64,000 nucleotides of DNA from NCBI GenBank assembly GCA_002007465.1, contig LNAC01000855.1:382922-446921 (forward strand), in the 5' to 3' direction. Position numbers and translations under genes: made by a program. This document shows, piece by piece, positions 1 through 22,506 of this stretch. The DNA comes from Ailurus styani. Its lineage: Eukaryota > Chordata > Mammalia > Carnivora > Ailuridae. Every line of letters begins with the position of its first letter. Within the stretch, counting starts at the first letter, position 1. Under the pieces are notes generated by a model. The model ran no database searches, was not told the DNA's origin, and saw only the letters and a list, made by a program, of their open reading frames with translations.

Positions 1-53
1 CCTACTTTAATCTCCCTCTCTGTGTCAAATAAATAAATAAAATCTTAAAAAAA
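1..53 (+). mobile_element. CAN-SINE, 3' end only
   Basis: The CT-rich block, AATAAATAAATAAAATCTT and A-tail of a carnivore SINE are visible; the head lies outside the window. Confidence 0.85.
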
Positions 54-129
54 ATAAATCACTGTCATCTAAAAACTCTATGTAAAGTTTTAACTTACTG
101 ACAAACTCTACAGTCATTATCATCCTTAA

Positions 130-466
130 TCTTCAGAAAAAGTAGAGACATAATGGGATTCTAAAAGTAAAAGCAACAGAAAACAAGCTGATGGTTGCCA
201 GAGGGGAAGGGGTGGGGGGAATAGGCACAAAGGGGTGGAGGGGAGTGGGACATACAGGTTTCCAGCTATGGAATGAATCAGTCACGGGGGTGAAAGGCAG
301 AGCAGAGGGAATATAGTCAATGGTATTGTAATGGTGTTGTATGGTGACACAGGGTAGCTACACTTGCAATCAGCATAGCATTACACATAGAGATGATGAA
401 TCACTATGAATTACTATGTATTCCTGAAACTAATGTGATGGTGTATGTCAACTAAACCGGAATTAC
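130..466 (+). mobile_element. L1 3'-end fragment
   Basis: The stretch resembles the carnivore L1 3' end: 'gatggttgccagaggggaag', a G-rich block, then 'gaatatagtcaatggtattg' and 'gatggtgtatgtcaactaa'. A second copy of the family lies at 17280-17690. It is non-coding. Confidence 0.6.
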
Positions 467-477
467 AAAAGAATTCA

Positions 478-661
478 GGGTGCCTGGGTGGCTCAGTCGG
501 TTAAGTGTCTGCCTTCGGCTCAGGTCGTGATCTCAGGGTCCTGGGGTCAAGTCCCATATAAGGCTCCCTGCTGAGCAGGGAGCCTGCTTCTCTGTCTCCC
601 CTTCCCCCTGCTGGTGATCTCTCTCTTAATCTCTCTGAAATAAATAAAATCTTTAAAAAAA
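478..661 (+). mobile_element. CAN-SINE
   Basis: Full-length carnivore SINE with the tRNA-like head (TGGCTCAGTCGGTTAAG), a CT-rich block and an AAATAAATAAAATCTTTA(A)n tail. It is the first of two in the same orientation. Confidence 0.9.
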
Positions 662-674
662 TCAACACACTTCT

Positions 675-860
675 GGGGTACCTCGGTGGCTCGGTCGGTT
701 AAGGGTCTGACTTGGGCTCAGGTCATGATCTCAGGATCCTGGGATCGAGCCCAGTGTGTGGCTCTGTGCTCAGCGGGGAGTCTGCTTGTCCCTCTCCCTT
801 TGTCCCTCCCCCCACTCGTGCTCTTTTTCTCTCAAATAAATAAAATCTTTTAAAAAAAAT
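675..860 (+). mobile_element. CAN-SINE
   Basis: Carnivore SINE with a somewhat diverged head (GGGTACCTCGGTGGCTCGGT), ending in AATAAAATCTTTT(A)n. Confidence 0.9.
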
Positions 861-979
861 CGAAACACTTCTGAGAAACCCTCAAAATTTCAGAGATCTA
901 ATCCCTCTGGGGACCGCCTCTGGTTAGTTACCTCTGAGTTAATAACAGACCACCCCATGTGCTTTGTAATTTCACTTTA

Positions 980-1163
980 TTTATTTATTTTTAAAAGATT
1001 TATTTATTTATTTGACACAGAGAGAGAATCACTAGTAGGCAGAGAGGCGGAAGCAGGCCCCCCTCTGAGCAGAGGGCCCGATGCGGGCCTCGATCCCAGG
1101 ACCCTGGGATCATGACCGGAGCCAAAGGCAGAGGCTTTGACCCACTGAGCCACCCAGGCGCCC
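980..1163 (-). mobile_element. CAN-SINE with target-site duplication
   Basis: Reverse-oriented SINE running from TTTTTAAAAGATTTATTTA to CCACCCAGGCGCCC. It is flanked by a perfect 15-bp duplication, TGTAATTTCACTTTA, at 965-979 and 1164-1178, which supports retrotransposition at this exact site. Confidence 0.95.
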
Positions 1164-1293
1164 TGTAATTTCACTTTAAATACTAGGTTCTACCCTATTA
1201 CAAGTCAACGTGACTTCATACTACCAGAGAATCATATGATGCCTCCAGATGTCTCCCTAATAGGTTTTAGCTGCATTTACAAAATATCCACCT

Positions 1294-1390
1294 AGGGGCA
1301 CCTGACTGACTCAGTAGGAGGAGCGAGCAACTCTTAATCTCCTGAGTTCAAGCTCCACTTTGGGTGTAGAGATTACTTAAAAAATAAACA
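1294..1390 (+). mobile_element. Old, short CAN-SINE relative
   Basis: A diverged tRNA-like head (GGGGCACCTGACTGACTCAG) is followed by 'gggtgtagagattacttaa' and an A-rich tail. This is the shorter, older SINE layout also seen at 51977-52093. Confidence 0.7.
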
Positions 1391-1601
1391 ACTTTTAAAA
1401 TGTCAACGTAAACAAAGCCTGCATGATCAAAGGGAAAACTGCCCTTGAACTTCTTGAAAAAGACATTAATAGTCATCAAACAGGATTCTTAGGACTTCTC
1501 TGGAAGCTAATGACCACAGAGGCTCAGAGATTCTCCCCAAGATGACAAGACTAATTTTCTGCTTCGACAGCACCCTTTTTTTTCTTTTTATCCCACTGTG
1601 A

Positions 1602-1789
1602 GTTTTTTTTTTTAAGATTTTTATTTATTTATTTGAGAGAGAGTGAGAGCGAGAGAGATCACAGAGGGAGAGGGAGAAGCACACTTGCCGCCGGACAGGG
1701 AGCCCGATGCATGGCTCAATCCTGGGGCCCCGAGATCAGGATCCAAGCCGAAGGCAGCCGCTTAACCGACTGAGCCACCCAGGAGCCCC
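1602..1789 (-). mobile_element. CAN-SINE
   Basis: Reverse-oriented SINE ending GAGCCACCCAGGAGCCCC. A 12-bp flanking duplication with one mismatch (ATCCCACT[G/A]TGA) lies at 1590-1601 and 1790-1801. Confidence 0.9.
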
Positions 1790-1868
1790 ATCCCACTATG
1801 AATCTTGACTATTATTGTATCTTGACACCCTCTAGTAACCAACTAAAGTATCTTTCAGTATGATCTCC

Positions 1869-2035
1869 CTTATTTTTTATTTAAATTTGATTTAATTAAC
1901 ATATAGTGTATTAATAGTTTCAGAGGTAGAATTTAGTGATTCATCGGTTGCATATAACACCCAGTGCTCATTCCATCAAGAGCCCCCCTTAATGCCCATC
2001 CCCCAGTTACCCCATCCCACCTCCCCAGATCTCCC
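1869..2035 (-). mobile_element. L1 3'-end fragment, reverse
   Basis: On the minus strand this reads as the end of a carnivore L1: a G-rich 'ggtaactgggggatgggcat' block, then 'cactgggtgttatatgcaac', then 'taattaaatcaaatttaaat'. No ORF is kept. Confidence 0.65.
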
Positions 2036-2057
2036 TTACTTTCCCCCCGTTACTTTT

Positions 2058-2246
2058 TTTTAAATTTTATTTATTTATTTATTTGACACAGAGAGAGAGA
2101 TTACAAGTAGGCAGAGAGGCAGGGAGAGGAGGAAGCAGGCTCCCTGCTGAGCAGAGAGCCCGATGTGGGCCTCGATCCCAGGACGCTGAGATCATGACCT
2201 GAGCCGAAGGCAGAGGCTTTAACCCACTGAGCCACCCAGGCACCCT
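2058..2246 (-). mobile_element. CAN-SINE
   Basis: Reverse SINE with an imperfect flanking duplication around CCCCGTTACTTT (2044-2057) and CCCCTGTTACTTT (after 2247). Confidence 0.9.
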
Positions 2247-2288
2247 CCCCCTGTTACTTTTGACCTCCTATGATCTCCCTCTGTCACT

Positions 2289-2480
2289 TTTTTTAAAAGA
2301 TTTATTTATTTATTTGACAGAGAGAGATCACAAACAGGCAGAGAGGCAGGCAGAGAGAGAGGAGGAAGCAGGCTCCCCACCGAGCAGGGACCCCGATGTG
2401 GGCCTCGATCCCAGGACCCTGAGATCATGACCCGAGCAGAAGGCAGAGGCTTTAACCCACTGAGCCACCCAGGCGCCCCC
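2289..2480 (-). mobile_element. CAN-SINE
   Basis: Reverse SINE from TTTTTTAAAAGATTTATTTA to GCCACCCAGGCGCCCC, 40 bp downstream of the previous copy and in the same orientation. Confidence 0.9.
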
Positions 2481-2489
2481 GTCCCTGCA

Positions 2490-3720
2490 CTTCTGACTCT
2501 CACACAGCTTCTTCTTGTTTCTGTCTCTTTTCCTAGATCTCTTGTATGTGTCTCTCTGCTTGCAGCTCTTCCTACGACTCCAGCTCTGTCTCTTGGCTTC
2601 TGTTTCCCTCCGTCTCTGTCTCACTCTTGCCTTCTCCGGGTCTCCGTAGTCCCTCCCGATGGTAACTGCCTGGGGTTGGACCCCACGTTTCCTTCTCTGT
2701 CAAAGAGAAGCTGCCTGAGGGCCCAGACCCGACCCACTGGCCCGGCTCCAGCTCCGGGGACCTGGGCGACTCCGGACGCCCCAGGCCCAGCTAGGAGCCC
2801 AGAAACTCCCTGGATGCCCGACCCCCCTCATCCAAAGCCGCGAGCCTTGGTTGCTGTCGTGGGTCCCCCGCTATTCACCAGGCCCTCCAGCCAGTGGCAC
2901 GGGGAGCCGGAGCGGAAGGGCCTGAGGTTTCCATGAACCGCGCCAAGGCCCCGCGCTTCCCAAGGCCTCGCGGACCCGACAGTGAAAGAGGCCCCTGGCG
3001 GGGAGTGGCGAGGGAAGAGGGAAGAGGGTGCACTTGCAGGGGCGGAGCCTTAAGGAGCAGAGGGGGCGGGGCCTGAGCTGGGCACTGGTCCAGGCTAGAG
3101 GCTGATGGGGGGTTGGACCGGGTAGGGGCAGCTGGAAGGGACCTGTAGGAGCCCCACCCACTTGGAGGGGACTGGGCGGATACTGCAGGCACGTGGCCTC
3201 AGAGGAGCTGAAGGTGAGCCACAAAAGAGGTAGGGGCCTGCAGGACCCAGAGGACAGGGAGGACAGGAGGGGGCAGAGGCCTGTAGATACACGTCTGTGG
3301 GTACCACAGCTGCGTTGAGTGGCGACTAGTGGATGGGAAAGGCTGGGAGGAGCTAGCGGGCCGTGTTTGATAGGAGCGGGATGGGGCCTGAAAATATGGG
3401 GCGGTGGGGAAGGGGGCCTGGTGGTTAAGAAGGGATCTTGCAACAGAAGTGGCCCAGAAAGGATGGCAGCCTGGAAGACCCTGGGCCCTAAGCCGACGTG
3501 CCCCCTGAGCTCCGAGCTCGAGGCCTGGTATGGGCCCCCACGAGGGCTGTGGACACGGTGCCGGCAGCCCTCCCCCACCGTGCTTCCCAGGAGACTCCCC
3601 GCACCAAGGGACACAGGCAAGTTGTGTAGCACTTCGGCCACCACACAGGCATCCAGGCCATTGGGAAGTCAGGGCCTCTATATTTTTACCCCCAGGAAGC
3701 AATGTTGTCTAAGGACATCT
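2490..3720. other. Orphan GC-rich, promoter-like stretch; no gene recognised
   Basis: This unique-sequence block is rich in G and C with scattered CpGs. It has two GC boxes, GGGGCGG at 3038-3044 and GGGGCGGGGC at 3063-3072. Several overlapping open frames run through it on both strands, but none resembles a protein I know and none shows convincing splice structure. In human this interval lies between PCSK1N and TIMM17B and I know of no coding gene there. It could be an alternative promoter, a non-coding RNA start or simply GC-rich sequence. Confidence 0.3.
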
Positions 3721-4470
3721 CCACCTCTTTGTAATGGCTTGCACTAAGAGAGACCGTTCTCAGGTCCCTTGTGAGGCCATCTGCACCCCTGTGATGACAG
3801 TGTTGGCCCCACACAAGTAGGGGCTTGCGTGGGAAGAGACAGCGTTTGGGGCCAGTGTCCCTCCAGAAAATTCTCTTTCCCATAACGCCCCCACCCCAAT
3901 ATGAAAACTCCTTTCTGGTTATTTTATGGTTGCTCTTAAGAAAATTGCAATGCTGAGCATCATGGAGAAGTAGCTCCGGGGTGCAGAAGGGGAGAGTGAC
4001 AGAGGGCGCCTTCCTCAAGACAGCTGGATCCTTCTGACCCCTACTTCCACTCCAGGTCCATGCTGAGGCCACACAGAGGGAGATCACATTCACAAATGGG
4101 GCGACTGGAATCCAGAAGGCCAGCCCCCACTGCGGTCAGATTTCGCAGCCTTGGCAATGGGGGCATGGGAGGGAGGGGTCAGGGGTGCAAGGTGCAGAAC
4201 TACCCCCCTTCCCCACCCTAGTAATCCTTCTGTTCACTCACTTCTTTCCCAAGCCTGTTCCCCTGTCTGCCTACGATTCACCACTTGGTCCCCACACACC
4301 CTTATTCATGTACCTGTTCACATCTTGATTCATTCCCCCTCCTGTTCATCCATCCCACAAACACTTACTAGAGACCACTCTCTGCGGGACTCCAAATCCT
4401 AGGGCTTCTGGGTCCCTGAAGAGGGCTCTGCCCCTTGTCCTAAGGAGGGGCTCGTGTGCGCGCGGTTCAA
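3720..4470. other. Intergenic sequence, nothing recognised
   Basis: Non-repetitive DNA between the orphan GC-rich block and the TIMM17B 3' end. I see no ORF with family resemblance, no RNA gene and no young repeat. Confidence 0.4.
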
Positions 4471-4772
4471 GGAGTACAAACACAGGCATTTCAAAACTGG
4501 CTTTAAATACTCATCAGGGCGACAGGAAAAGGGGCTGGGGTGAGAACTTGTTGCATGTGAATTTGGGGTTGGGGTGCCCTGATAGAGAAGGGGACCCATC
4601 CGTCAGGGCAGCTGGGGTGCCCCACCCCCCACCCTGGGACAAGGGAGCAGAGCAGAGGCCCTCTCTGGAGGGTCCCAGGGCCAACTGGGAGCCAGCCCTC
4701 CCTTCGAGGTAGATCATCGGGGAGGGAACGGAGGAGGAACTCCCACGGTGGTGATGACGGGCAGTCGCTTCC
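4470..4772 (-). other. TIMM17B: TIMM17B 3' UTR (approximate end)
   Basis: Sequence downstream of the TIMM17B stop in the same exon. I find no AATAAA or ATTAAA on the minus strand between 4400 and 4772; the nearest A-rich candidate is a TATTTAAAG at about 4500-4508. The end is therefore a guess. Confidence 0.4.
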
Positions 4773-6960
4773 TCAGTGGTACTGCTGATAGCTGGGATAG
4801 CCTGGGGCTGGAGTACCCTCCTTAGGGGGCAGCTGGCTGGGGTCCTCCAGGAACGGGGGTGCTGGAGAGGAAAGAATCAGGTAAGGGTGAGAGCCGGGCG
4901 CCTGGGTGGCTCAGTGGTTTAAGGCCTCTGCTTTTGGCTCAGGTCATGATCTCGGGGTCCTGGGATCGAGGCCCGCATCGGGCTCCCTGCTCAGCGTGGA
5001 GCCTGCTTCCCCCTCTCTCTCTGCCTGCCTCTCTGCCTATTTGTGATCTCTCTCCCTCTGTGAAATAAATAAATAAAATCTTTAAAAAACGCATTTCACA
5101 TTTCGCACCTGGCCCTGACCAGCGTCTGCCAGATACTCACCGTTGCGGAACTGCTGGGCAGTGTAGCGAGTAAGGAGGATGCCAACCCCCTCTATGAGGG
5201 CCAAGAGGATGCCCCCCATCATTGCCGAGCCCACCATGGCCAGTGGGCCACCTGGGAGAGCGAAGAAGCAGGGAGAGAGAGGTGAGGGCAGGCAGAACAC
5301 GGTGGAAGGGGCCGGGGCTGGGGGGGGCGGGGCAGGGACCGGGGCACTCACTGCGGGCTGCCAGCACAGCCCCGGTCAGTGCTCCGCTGGTGATGGAGTT
5401 CCAGGGATCTTCTCTCCCCCGCAGGCGCACCAGGCCACAGTCAATGGTGGAGAACAGGCCCCCCCACACCGCAAAGCTACCTGCAGGGACACAGAGGCCG
5501 AAATGCGAATCACCAAAAATCCGCAGCGCAGGGTCTGGGGACTTCCAAGGCCTGAACGCTGGGGCAATGAATGGGGAGAAAAAGCCAGACACAAAGGCAG
5601 AGAGTAAACTCCTAGGGGATATTCCCCGTCTGCCCCTTCGTCAAACGGGAGATCACCACCAGCATTCCCCTCACCTTTGTCGGGGTCTGACAAGTGTTTA
5701 CAAGCAGATTTATCTTCTGTGTGTTTAACAGAGCAACTCTGATCTTCCTAAGCATCACACCGAGTTGGACTTCTGATCTTGGTTTAAGGGAGCCGAAGAA
5801 AAGAGGCTATGAAAGCCGGTTAACACTATGATAGTTAAAGTGTTTATTGAGGCCTTGCTATGGGCGAGGACCTGTTCTAGGCACTGAATGTTATTTACTT
5901 TTGAAGTCTTCAATTTGTTAACGTGATTAAAGTGCTTAGCAGAGCAACCAGCACTTAGCAAGTCCTCTGTAAATGACATAAATGTACATGATCTAACTTA
6001 CAGAACAATTTAGGTGGTCATTTCCATCCCCATCCCCATGTTACCAATGAGGTTGGGAGAGGTGAAGCCACAAACCCAAGGTCATGCCATCAGGGAAGAT
6101 CTGGGGCCTGGATTTAAACTCCAGAATCCACATTCCTGCCCCTCCCTATCAAATTATTGGGAAACATCACTGTCCTGGAAGTCCCAGGCAGAGTTGGGGC
6201 TGGAAATGTGGACCCCCCAATCTGCGGTCTAGAACCACAGGAGCGACCACCCCCAACTCTGCATCCCATCTCCTAGGTCTCTCCAAGCCTCTCACCTCCA
6301 ATATGGGGGGCTCGGATCCTCACAGCGTTGACGCTACCTCTCAACCGGTGCCGAATTCCCTGGGAAAGGTGAGGAGGCAGGGAGTCAGAACAGGGATAAG
6401 GCCCCTGGCACGCGGGGTTTCTAGCTTTTAAGAGAGGGAACATGCTGGGTCAGGGGTGTCAGGAGTAGAGACGTGGAGCAGGGGCTGGGAACTCAGAGGC
6501 TGGTGAGGACCCTAACATGGGTGTTCTCAGCCGTGGGTTGAGAAGTTCTCATTCATTCATTGATCACCAAGCACCCAAGTGCCAGGCACCATGCTGTGAT
6601 GCAGGGGTGATGAATGAGACAGACCTAGTCCCTGCCCTCTCAGAGCTCACATTACAGTGGGAAAGATAGATCCCCAGCAGAGGTACAGGTCAACAAGGTA
6701 GCTTCACACAGCAATACAGACCCTGGAGGAAATGGGATCGAGACACAAAAATGACTGAGGGGTCAGGAAAGGACTCTAAAGGAGAGGGCGTTTGTGCTGA
6801 GACCTTGAGGATAACAGGAATTCTGGGCAAAGATCCAGGAAAGAGTTCCAGGAGATGAGGAGAGGGACAGGACTAGATACATAAATTGCAGAGACCTTGG
6901 CAAATGGATGGCATTTAAAGCCATGACGTTTGATAAGATCTTGGAAGAGAGTGGGCAGAA

Positions 6961-7004
<44 letters not shown>

Positions 7005-8380
7005 GATTATGTTACGTTAAAATCATTTTCTTAATTTTAAGGCTGTCCTTCTACCAGTTAAACTCCTGGCACTTCCCTGTATCCAGGTAATCTGCCTCTG
7101 GGGAAAATCTCTCTGGCTCTGCACATACATTTAGGGTTTGGTAAGGATCGCTGTGACAGCACAGCATTTCCACAGAGGAGCCCCTGCTGGGTGGTGGGGG
7201 CGAGGGACACAGGGCAATGTTTGCAGTTTCTCCCCAAACCACAGATTCTGGAGCCAGGCCCGGCACAGAGTAGGCTAGCAGGCACCAGAATGAGTAAGTC
7301 ACGGCAGCTTCAAGCGGTTTTCGGTGCAGTATCCCGTGTGGGGTGGGCAGGGCAGGACCACCGCCCCACCCAGGGAAGGCCACCACTCACGACAGGGGCG
7401 TTGCGGAAGCCCTTGATGGCCTGGAAGACTCCACCGCCGATGACACCCATAGTGAAGGCTCCACCGCAATCGTCCACAATTCGCCATGGGCTGCAGACCG
7501 GAAGGGGAGGGTGGGGTTAAGTGAGCCCCTCTTCCCCCCACCATTTTGTATGGACTCTTTCCAACTGGGAGAAGCCAAGTCACTCGAATGGGAAGCAGCA
7601 CTTACAGATAATATTATTTCCCCCCTCATTTCGGCAAGAGATGGCGCTAAAGGGGAAAAGCACTGGTCTTGGCCCTGTCCACCCCCACCCCCGGCGGCCA
7701 ACCGAGGAATCAGCCAACTGCTTTCCTACTACCAAATAGTAAACAAGTTTGACACAGGCGGAGATCGCACGTTTGGATCAGCGCCGTGAAAGTGTTCATT
7801 TGCTAGTACCGTTATTAAAGCAGGACGCGGTCACACCCCCATCTCCCACAATGAGCACGTCCGATCAAACCCCGCCCTTTTCCCCCTCCTTTAGAACCGG
7901 CCCCGACTGGGAAAAACCAAGAGCAGACGGTGGGAGGGGGATCCACCAGCTCGTCCACAATAGGCTCACCCGGGCCCCGCCCGCATTCGCTAAAGCCACG
8001 CGTGGTAACCCTGGGGATTTCCGCTCGACAACCGCCACCACCCCCGGGCTGGAATGGGTTCGACCAGCGTGGTTCTTTTTGTTGAGAGACTGGGGAGAGA
8101 CGGAATCAGGGCAAACTTGGGAGTGGGTGGTCCCGCACCGCACCTGCTCTAGGCACACGGCGGCGGCCCCTCTTAACGGTACCCGAGCGGGAGGAACGAA
8201 GCGGCGGGGAGCGGAAGGAGACCACAAAAGTCTAGGGGTCTCCAGAGTCTGGGATGCGGCGCGCTGGCGCTGCGCCGGCGCCTCCCCCGCCCGCCTCCCA
8301 CAGCTGGCCGTGGCGCCGCAGCAACAGTCCCGGGGCCTGTGCCCGTCGCCGTACCAAGGCTCCCGCGCGTACTCCTCCAT
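4773..8380 (-). CDS. TIMM17B: TIMM17B, TIM23-complex subunit Tim17B, 6 coding exons, 172 aa
   Basis: Tim17-family membrane subunit of the TIM23 translocase, which moves presequence proteins across or into the mitochondrial inner membrane. Coding exons on the minus strand: 8380-8355, 7490-7391, 6359-6296, 5480-5352, 5251-5141, 4861-4773. Every intron is GT-AG and the exons sum to 519 nt, giving 172 aa, the human length. The protein starts [19 protein letters not shown], contains the Gly-rich segment [18 protein letters not shown] and [15 protein letters not shown], then [17 protein letters not shown] and [19 protein letters not shown] (about four membrane spans), and ends PSYQQYH. The start is the only ATG before the conserved EEYAREP and lies in a CpG island. 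It is head to head with PQBP1, so a shared bidirectional promoter is likely. TIMM17A is the alternative paralogue, but the C-terminus and gene neighbours favour TIMM17B. Confidence 0.97.
4896..5090 (+). mobile_element. CAN-SINE in last TIMM17B intron
   Basis: Young-looking SINE of the GGGCGCCTGGGTGGCTCAGTGG type in the 279-bp intron between exons 5 and 6. It is antisense to the gene and ends about 50 bp from the exon 5 donor, so it supplies most of the intron. Confidence 0.92.
5825..6110 (+). mobile_element. MIR-like ancient repeat in TIMM17B intron 3
   Basis: The order 'gtttattgaggccttgctat', 'gttctaggcactgaatgtta', then 'gaggttgggagaggtgaagc' follows the MIR core and tail. It is strongly diverged. 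Confidence 0.45.
6540..6935 (+). mobile_element. Ancient interspersed repeat, family not assigned
   Basis: It starts 'cattcattcattgatcacca', passes 'gtgccaggcaccatgctgtg' and 'tccctgccctctcagagctc', and continues with 'tgtgctgagaccttgaggat'. This is a recognisable old mammalian repeat pattern; a related copy lies at about 29770-30100. Confidence 0.45.
6961..7000. repeat. (AG)n microsatellite
   Basis: About 40 bp of nearly pure AG with one AAAG interruption, in TIMM17B intron 2. Confidence 0.9.
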
Positions 8381-8900
8381 GGCGCCGGTGTCCGGCCGCG
8401 CAGTCCTGCCTAAATCCCGCCCGGGGCACGCCCCCACGGTAATCGCACACAGGCACCCGAACGCTCCCAGCGATTGGGTCGCTTCGCGCTTGTCAGGCCA
8501 GGGCCACGCTCTCCTTGGCCACCCGGGTTTGCGTCATCAGTACCGCAGCTTGAGCGTCGCCCAGTTCCTTCAAACCCCGGGGAGGGTCCCGCGCTTTCTG
8601 TGCTTTGAGAGAAGGCAGTCGTGTGGTTCTGGCGATCCTAGCAGCGACAAGAGAAAGCCGGCCGAGCGGACAGGCCTCCACTACTCGCGTGATTGTATTG
8701 GTAATGTCGGGGTGGGTGCATTCTTTGCAGCTGGAGGAGGTGCTGCGCTCTGCTCCCCCGCCCCAGCGCTTTGGTTCCTCCCACCCCGCAGTCTGTGGGG
8801 GACGTTGGGTGAGCCCATTCCTGGAGCGCAGGGGGAACTGACTTTGGTTTCCTCGACGGTGGGCGGAGCCTGGGCCTGGGAGGGGAACTGGGTCCTGGAA
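7860..8900. promoter_or_regulatory. TIMM17B/PQBP1 bidirectional CpG-island promoter
   Basis: CpG-dense DNA covers TIMM17B coding exon 1 (ATG at 8380-8378, minus strand) and extends toward PQBP1, whose first coding exon begins at 9146. An inverted CCAAT box (CGATTGGGTCGC) lies at about 8471-8482, and no TATA box is evident. The transcription starts were not located. The PQBP1 5' non-coding exon must lie between about 8450 and 9000, and a CAG|GTGGGT donor candidate is at 8998-9003. Confidence 0.7.
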
Positions 8901-9090
8901 CGCCCAGCCTCGAGGCGGGGGTCAGTGGGAGTTTGGGTGGTGTTGCACCTATCTTCCACCTTTTAGCGCGTTGGTTCGGTCGGGCCAGCTATCCGTGCAG
9001 GTGGGTAGGTGGGGGTCCAGATGGAGTATATGCTGGAAAGAGGCGCTTGATTTTAGGATCGGGATTTGAATCCTCATTTGAGCTATTTTG

Positions 9091-9117
9091 TGTGTGTGTG
9101 TGTGCGTGCGTGTGCCT
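9091..9117. repeat. (TG)n/(TGCG) microsatellite
   Basis: TG repeats with TGCG interruptions, just upstream of the first PQBP1 coding exon. Confidence 0.8.
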
Positions 9118-9145
9118 GTCCATCCGTCCATCCCTCCATCCCTAG

Positions 9146-12330
<3,185 letters not shown>

Positions 12331-12370
12331 GCCTCCCTGCAGCGCCACCCCACCGCCCCTGGGGGTTTTT

Positions 12371-12376
12371 AATAAA
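12371..12376 (+). terminator. PQBP1: PQBP1 poly(A) signal
   Basis: AATAAA lies 41 nt after the TGA stop (12328-12330), giving a very short 3' UTR. Cleavage is expected near 12390-12400, only about 50-60 bp from the converging SLC35A2 long-form 3' end. Confidence 0.9.
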
Positions 12377-12471
12377 AGGTTTTCAGTGGATCGTGTCCAC
12401 AAGGCCTGAGTGCTTCCTTCCCATGTGCTTTTGAGGCTTCCTGACCCAGGCCGGCAAGATGTGAAACACAT

Positions 12472-12477
12472 TTTATT
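12472..12477 (-). terminator. SLC35A2: SLC35A2 distal poly(A) signal (exon 5 form)
   Basis: TTTATT on the plus strand is AATAAA on the minus strand, 276 nt after the exon 5 stop at 12755-12753. It serves the LLTKVKGS-ending mRNA. Confidence 0.8.
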
Positions 12478-12752
12478 TGCAAAAACTCACCTAAGAAAGT
12501 GCAGGAGTAGCAGGGATATGGGGGCGATGGGGGGTGGGGAGGCAGCTTGGAGGCCGAGGTGGGTCCTGTCCATGCCCTCATTACCAGAGTTCGGTGGTTC
12601 CCACCCCACTGCGTGGGAGCAGGGTGGGTGGGAGGGCCAGGTTGGGGTTCAGTGACTACCTCCCCCCGCCCCTAATACTGATCAGTTTGGTCCTAGCTGG
12701 GCCAGGGCAAGAGGGGAGAAGGAGGCCAGGCCAGCGTCTTCGATCCCAGTGG

Positions 12753-21268
<8,516 letters not shown>

Positions 21269-22506
21269 GTTGGCATCTGCCTGGCCCGTCCCCTCGGCAA
21301 CAGTAGGGCACTTCCGTGTCCGTCACTTCCGCTTCCGGGCCTCCGGGGTAGGGGTGAAGCGAGTGAGGGGCTGGCCAGAGCGGTGGCTTTCCTTGTCCGC
21401 TCCCGGACAGTGAACCTAAGACCGCGGCCTTGGGATTTCCAGATTCCGTCGCGATGGGGAGACCCAACACGCGGCGGACTCAGCCCCTTGCTGTCTCTGT
21501 AGAGCCTCATTGGTTCATGCCCGTTACTAGACCCGCCCTCGACTTCATTGATCCCGCTTTCCAGATCACCCGCCCATCGTGTGTCCTTGTCTCATTGGTT
21601 CATCTGATTCTCTTCTACCTTGGCTCTTCATTGGCACCTTCTACAGATGATCCCGCCCTTTCCGCCCCAAAACTACCGGGTACCTTCGTGGTTGGACTAA
21701 AGTTCCTCTTTGCCCCACCTCCCGGCGAGGCCCCGCCCCCTGGAGAGTCCTCAGGCGTCTGGGAGGTAAATTAGACTGAGGGTGCGGGGCAGGTGAGGGT
21801 CAGGCGGGTAAACTAGCGGTTAAGAGCAGAGCAGTTGAGAAGGTGTTGGAGAGGGGAGACTGACCAGTAGGGAGGATAAGCGAGCCCCTGTTGAGGAGGG
21901 AAAGGAGTGCGAAGGGGACGGGTAAGCCACCAGGTGAGAGGCTTTCGGGTTAGTTTTTGAAAGCGGGGCAAGAGAGGGTACAGCCGAAGTTAGGGCGGGG
22001 ACGTCAAGAGGTGAGGAATGAGAGACAAGAGAACGATGAACAAGAGAGAGGTGGAAAAAGGGAGCAAAACGCGTGATTTACGCCCTGGATGTTATTAGGA
22101 AACATGGAAGGACTGGGAAGGTTTCTGTCAGTGCCCAACCCCAGCCCCTCCCTCACCAGTGACTGGAAAGGCCTTTTCTCCCATGGGAGAAGGGCTTCAT
22201 TCCCTCCCCCAGCTTTGGGGAGAGGCAGTTTTCTCTGGCCAAGCAAGCCCGGTGTGACTGGGGACATGTCCTAAACATCTTCAGTGTCTATAGTATCTCC
22301 AACGGAGCCCTTCTGCACATCCTGGGAGCTACGTAAGAGCTGGAATATGGGAAATCAAGTTTTTCTTTGTGGTCCTGCTTAGATGAACCCATAAAAGAGC
22401 TTTAGGACAGTACCAGAGGGCTAAGTCTTCCCAAGAGTAGAGCATTGATCCGGCCCACTTCCCTCTTGACTCGGCATGCAGTAGACACTCCATAATTGCC
22501 TCACTG

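Noticed and set aside
478..560. tRNA-like A/B-box sequences at SINE heads
   Set aside because: They are the tRNA-derived heads of CAN-SINEs and cannot fold into complete tRNAs.
2427..3747. Possible PCSK1N or other neuroendocrine precursor gene in the GC-rich block
   Set aside because: None of the frames resembles proSAAS or shows a signal peptide with dibasic sites; PCSK1N lies further left in human.
7749..8966. 405-codon plus-strand open frame across the TIMM17B/PQBP1 promoter
   Set aside because: It is stop-poor because the CpG island is GC-rich. It overlaps TIMM17B exon 1 antisense and resembles no protein family.
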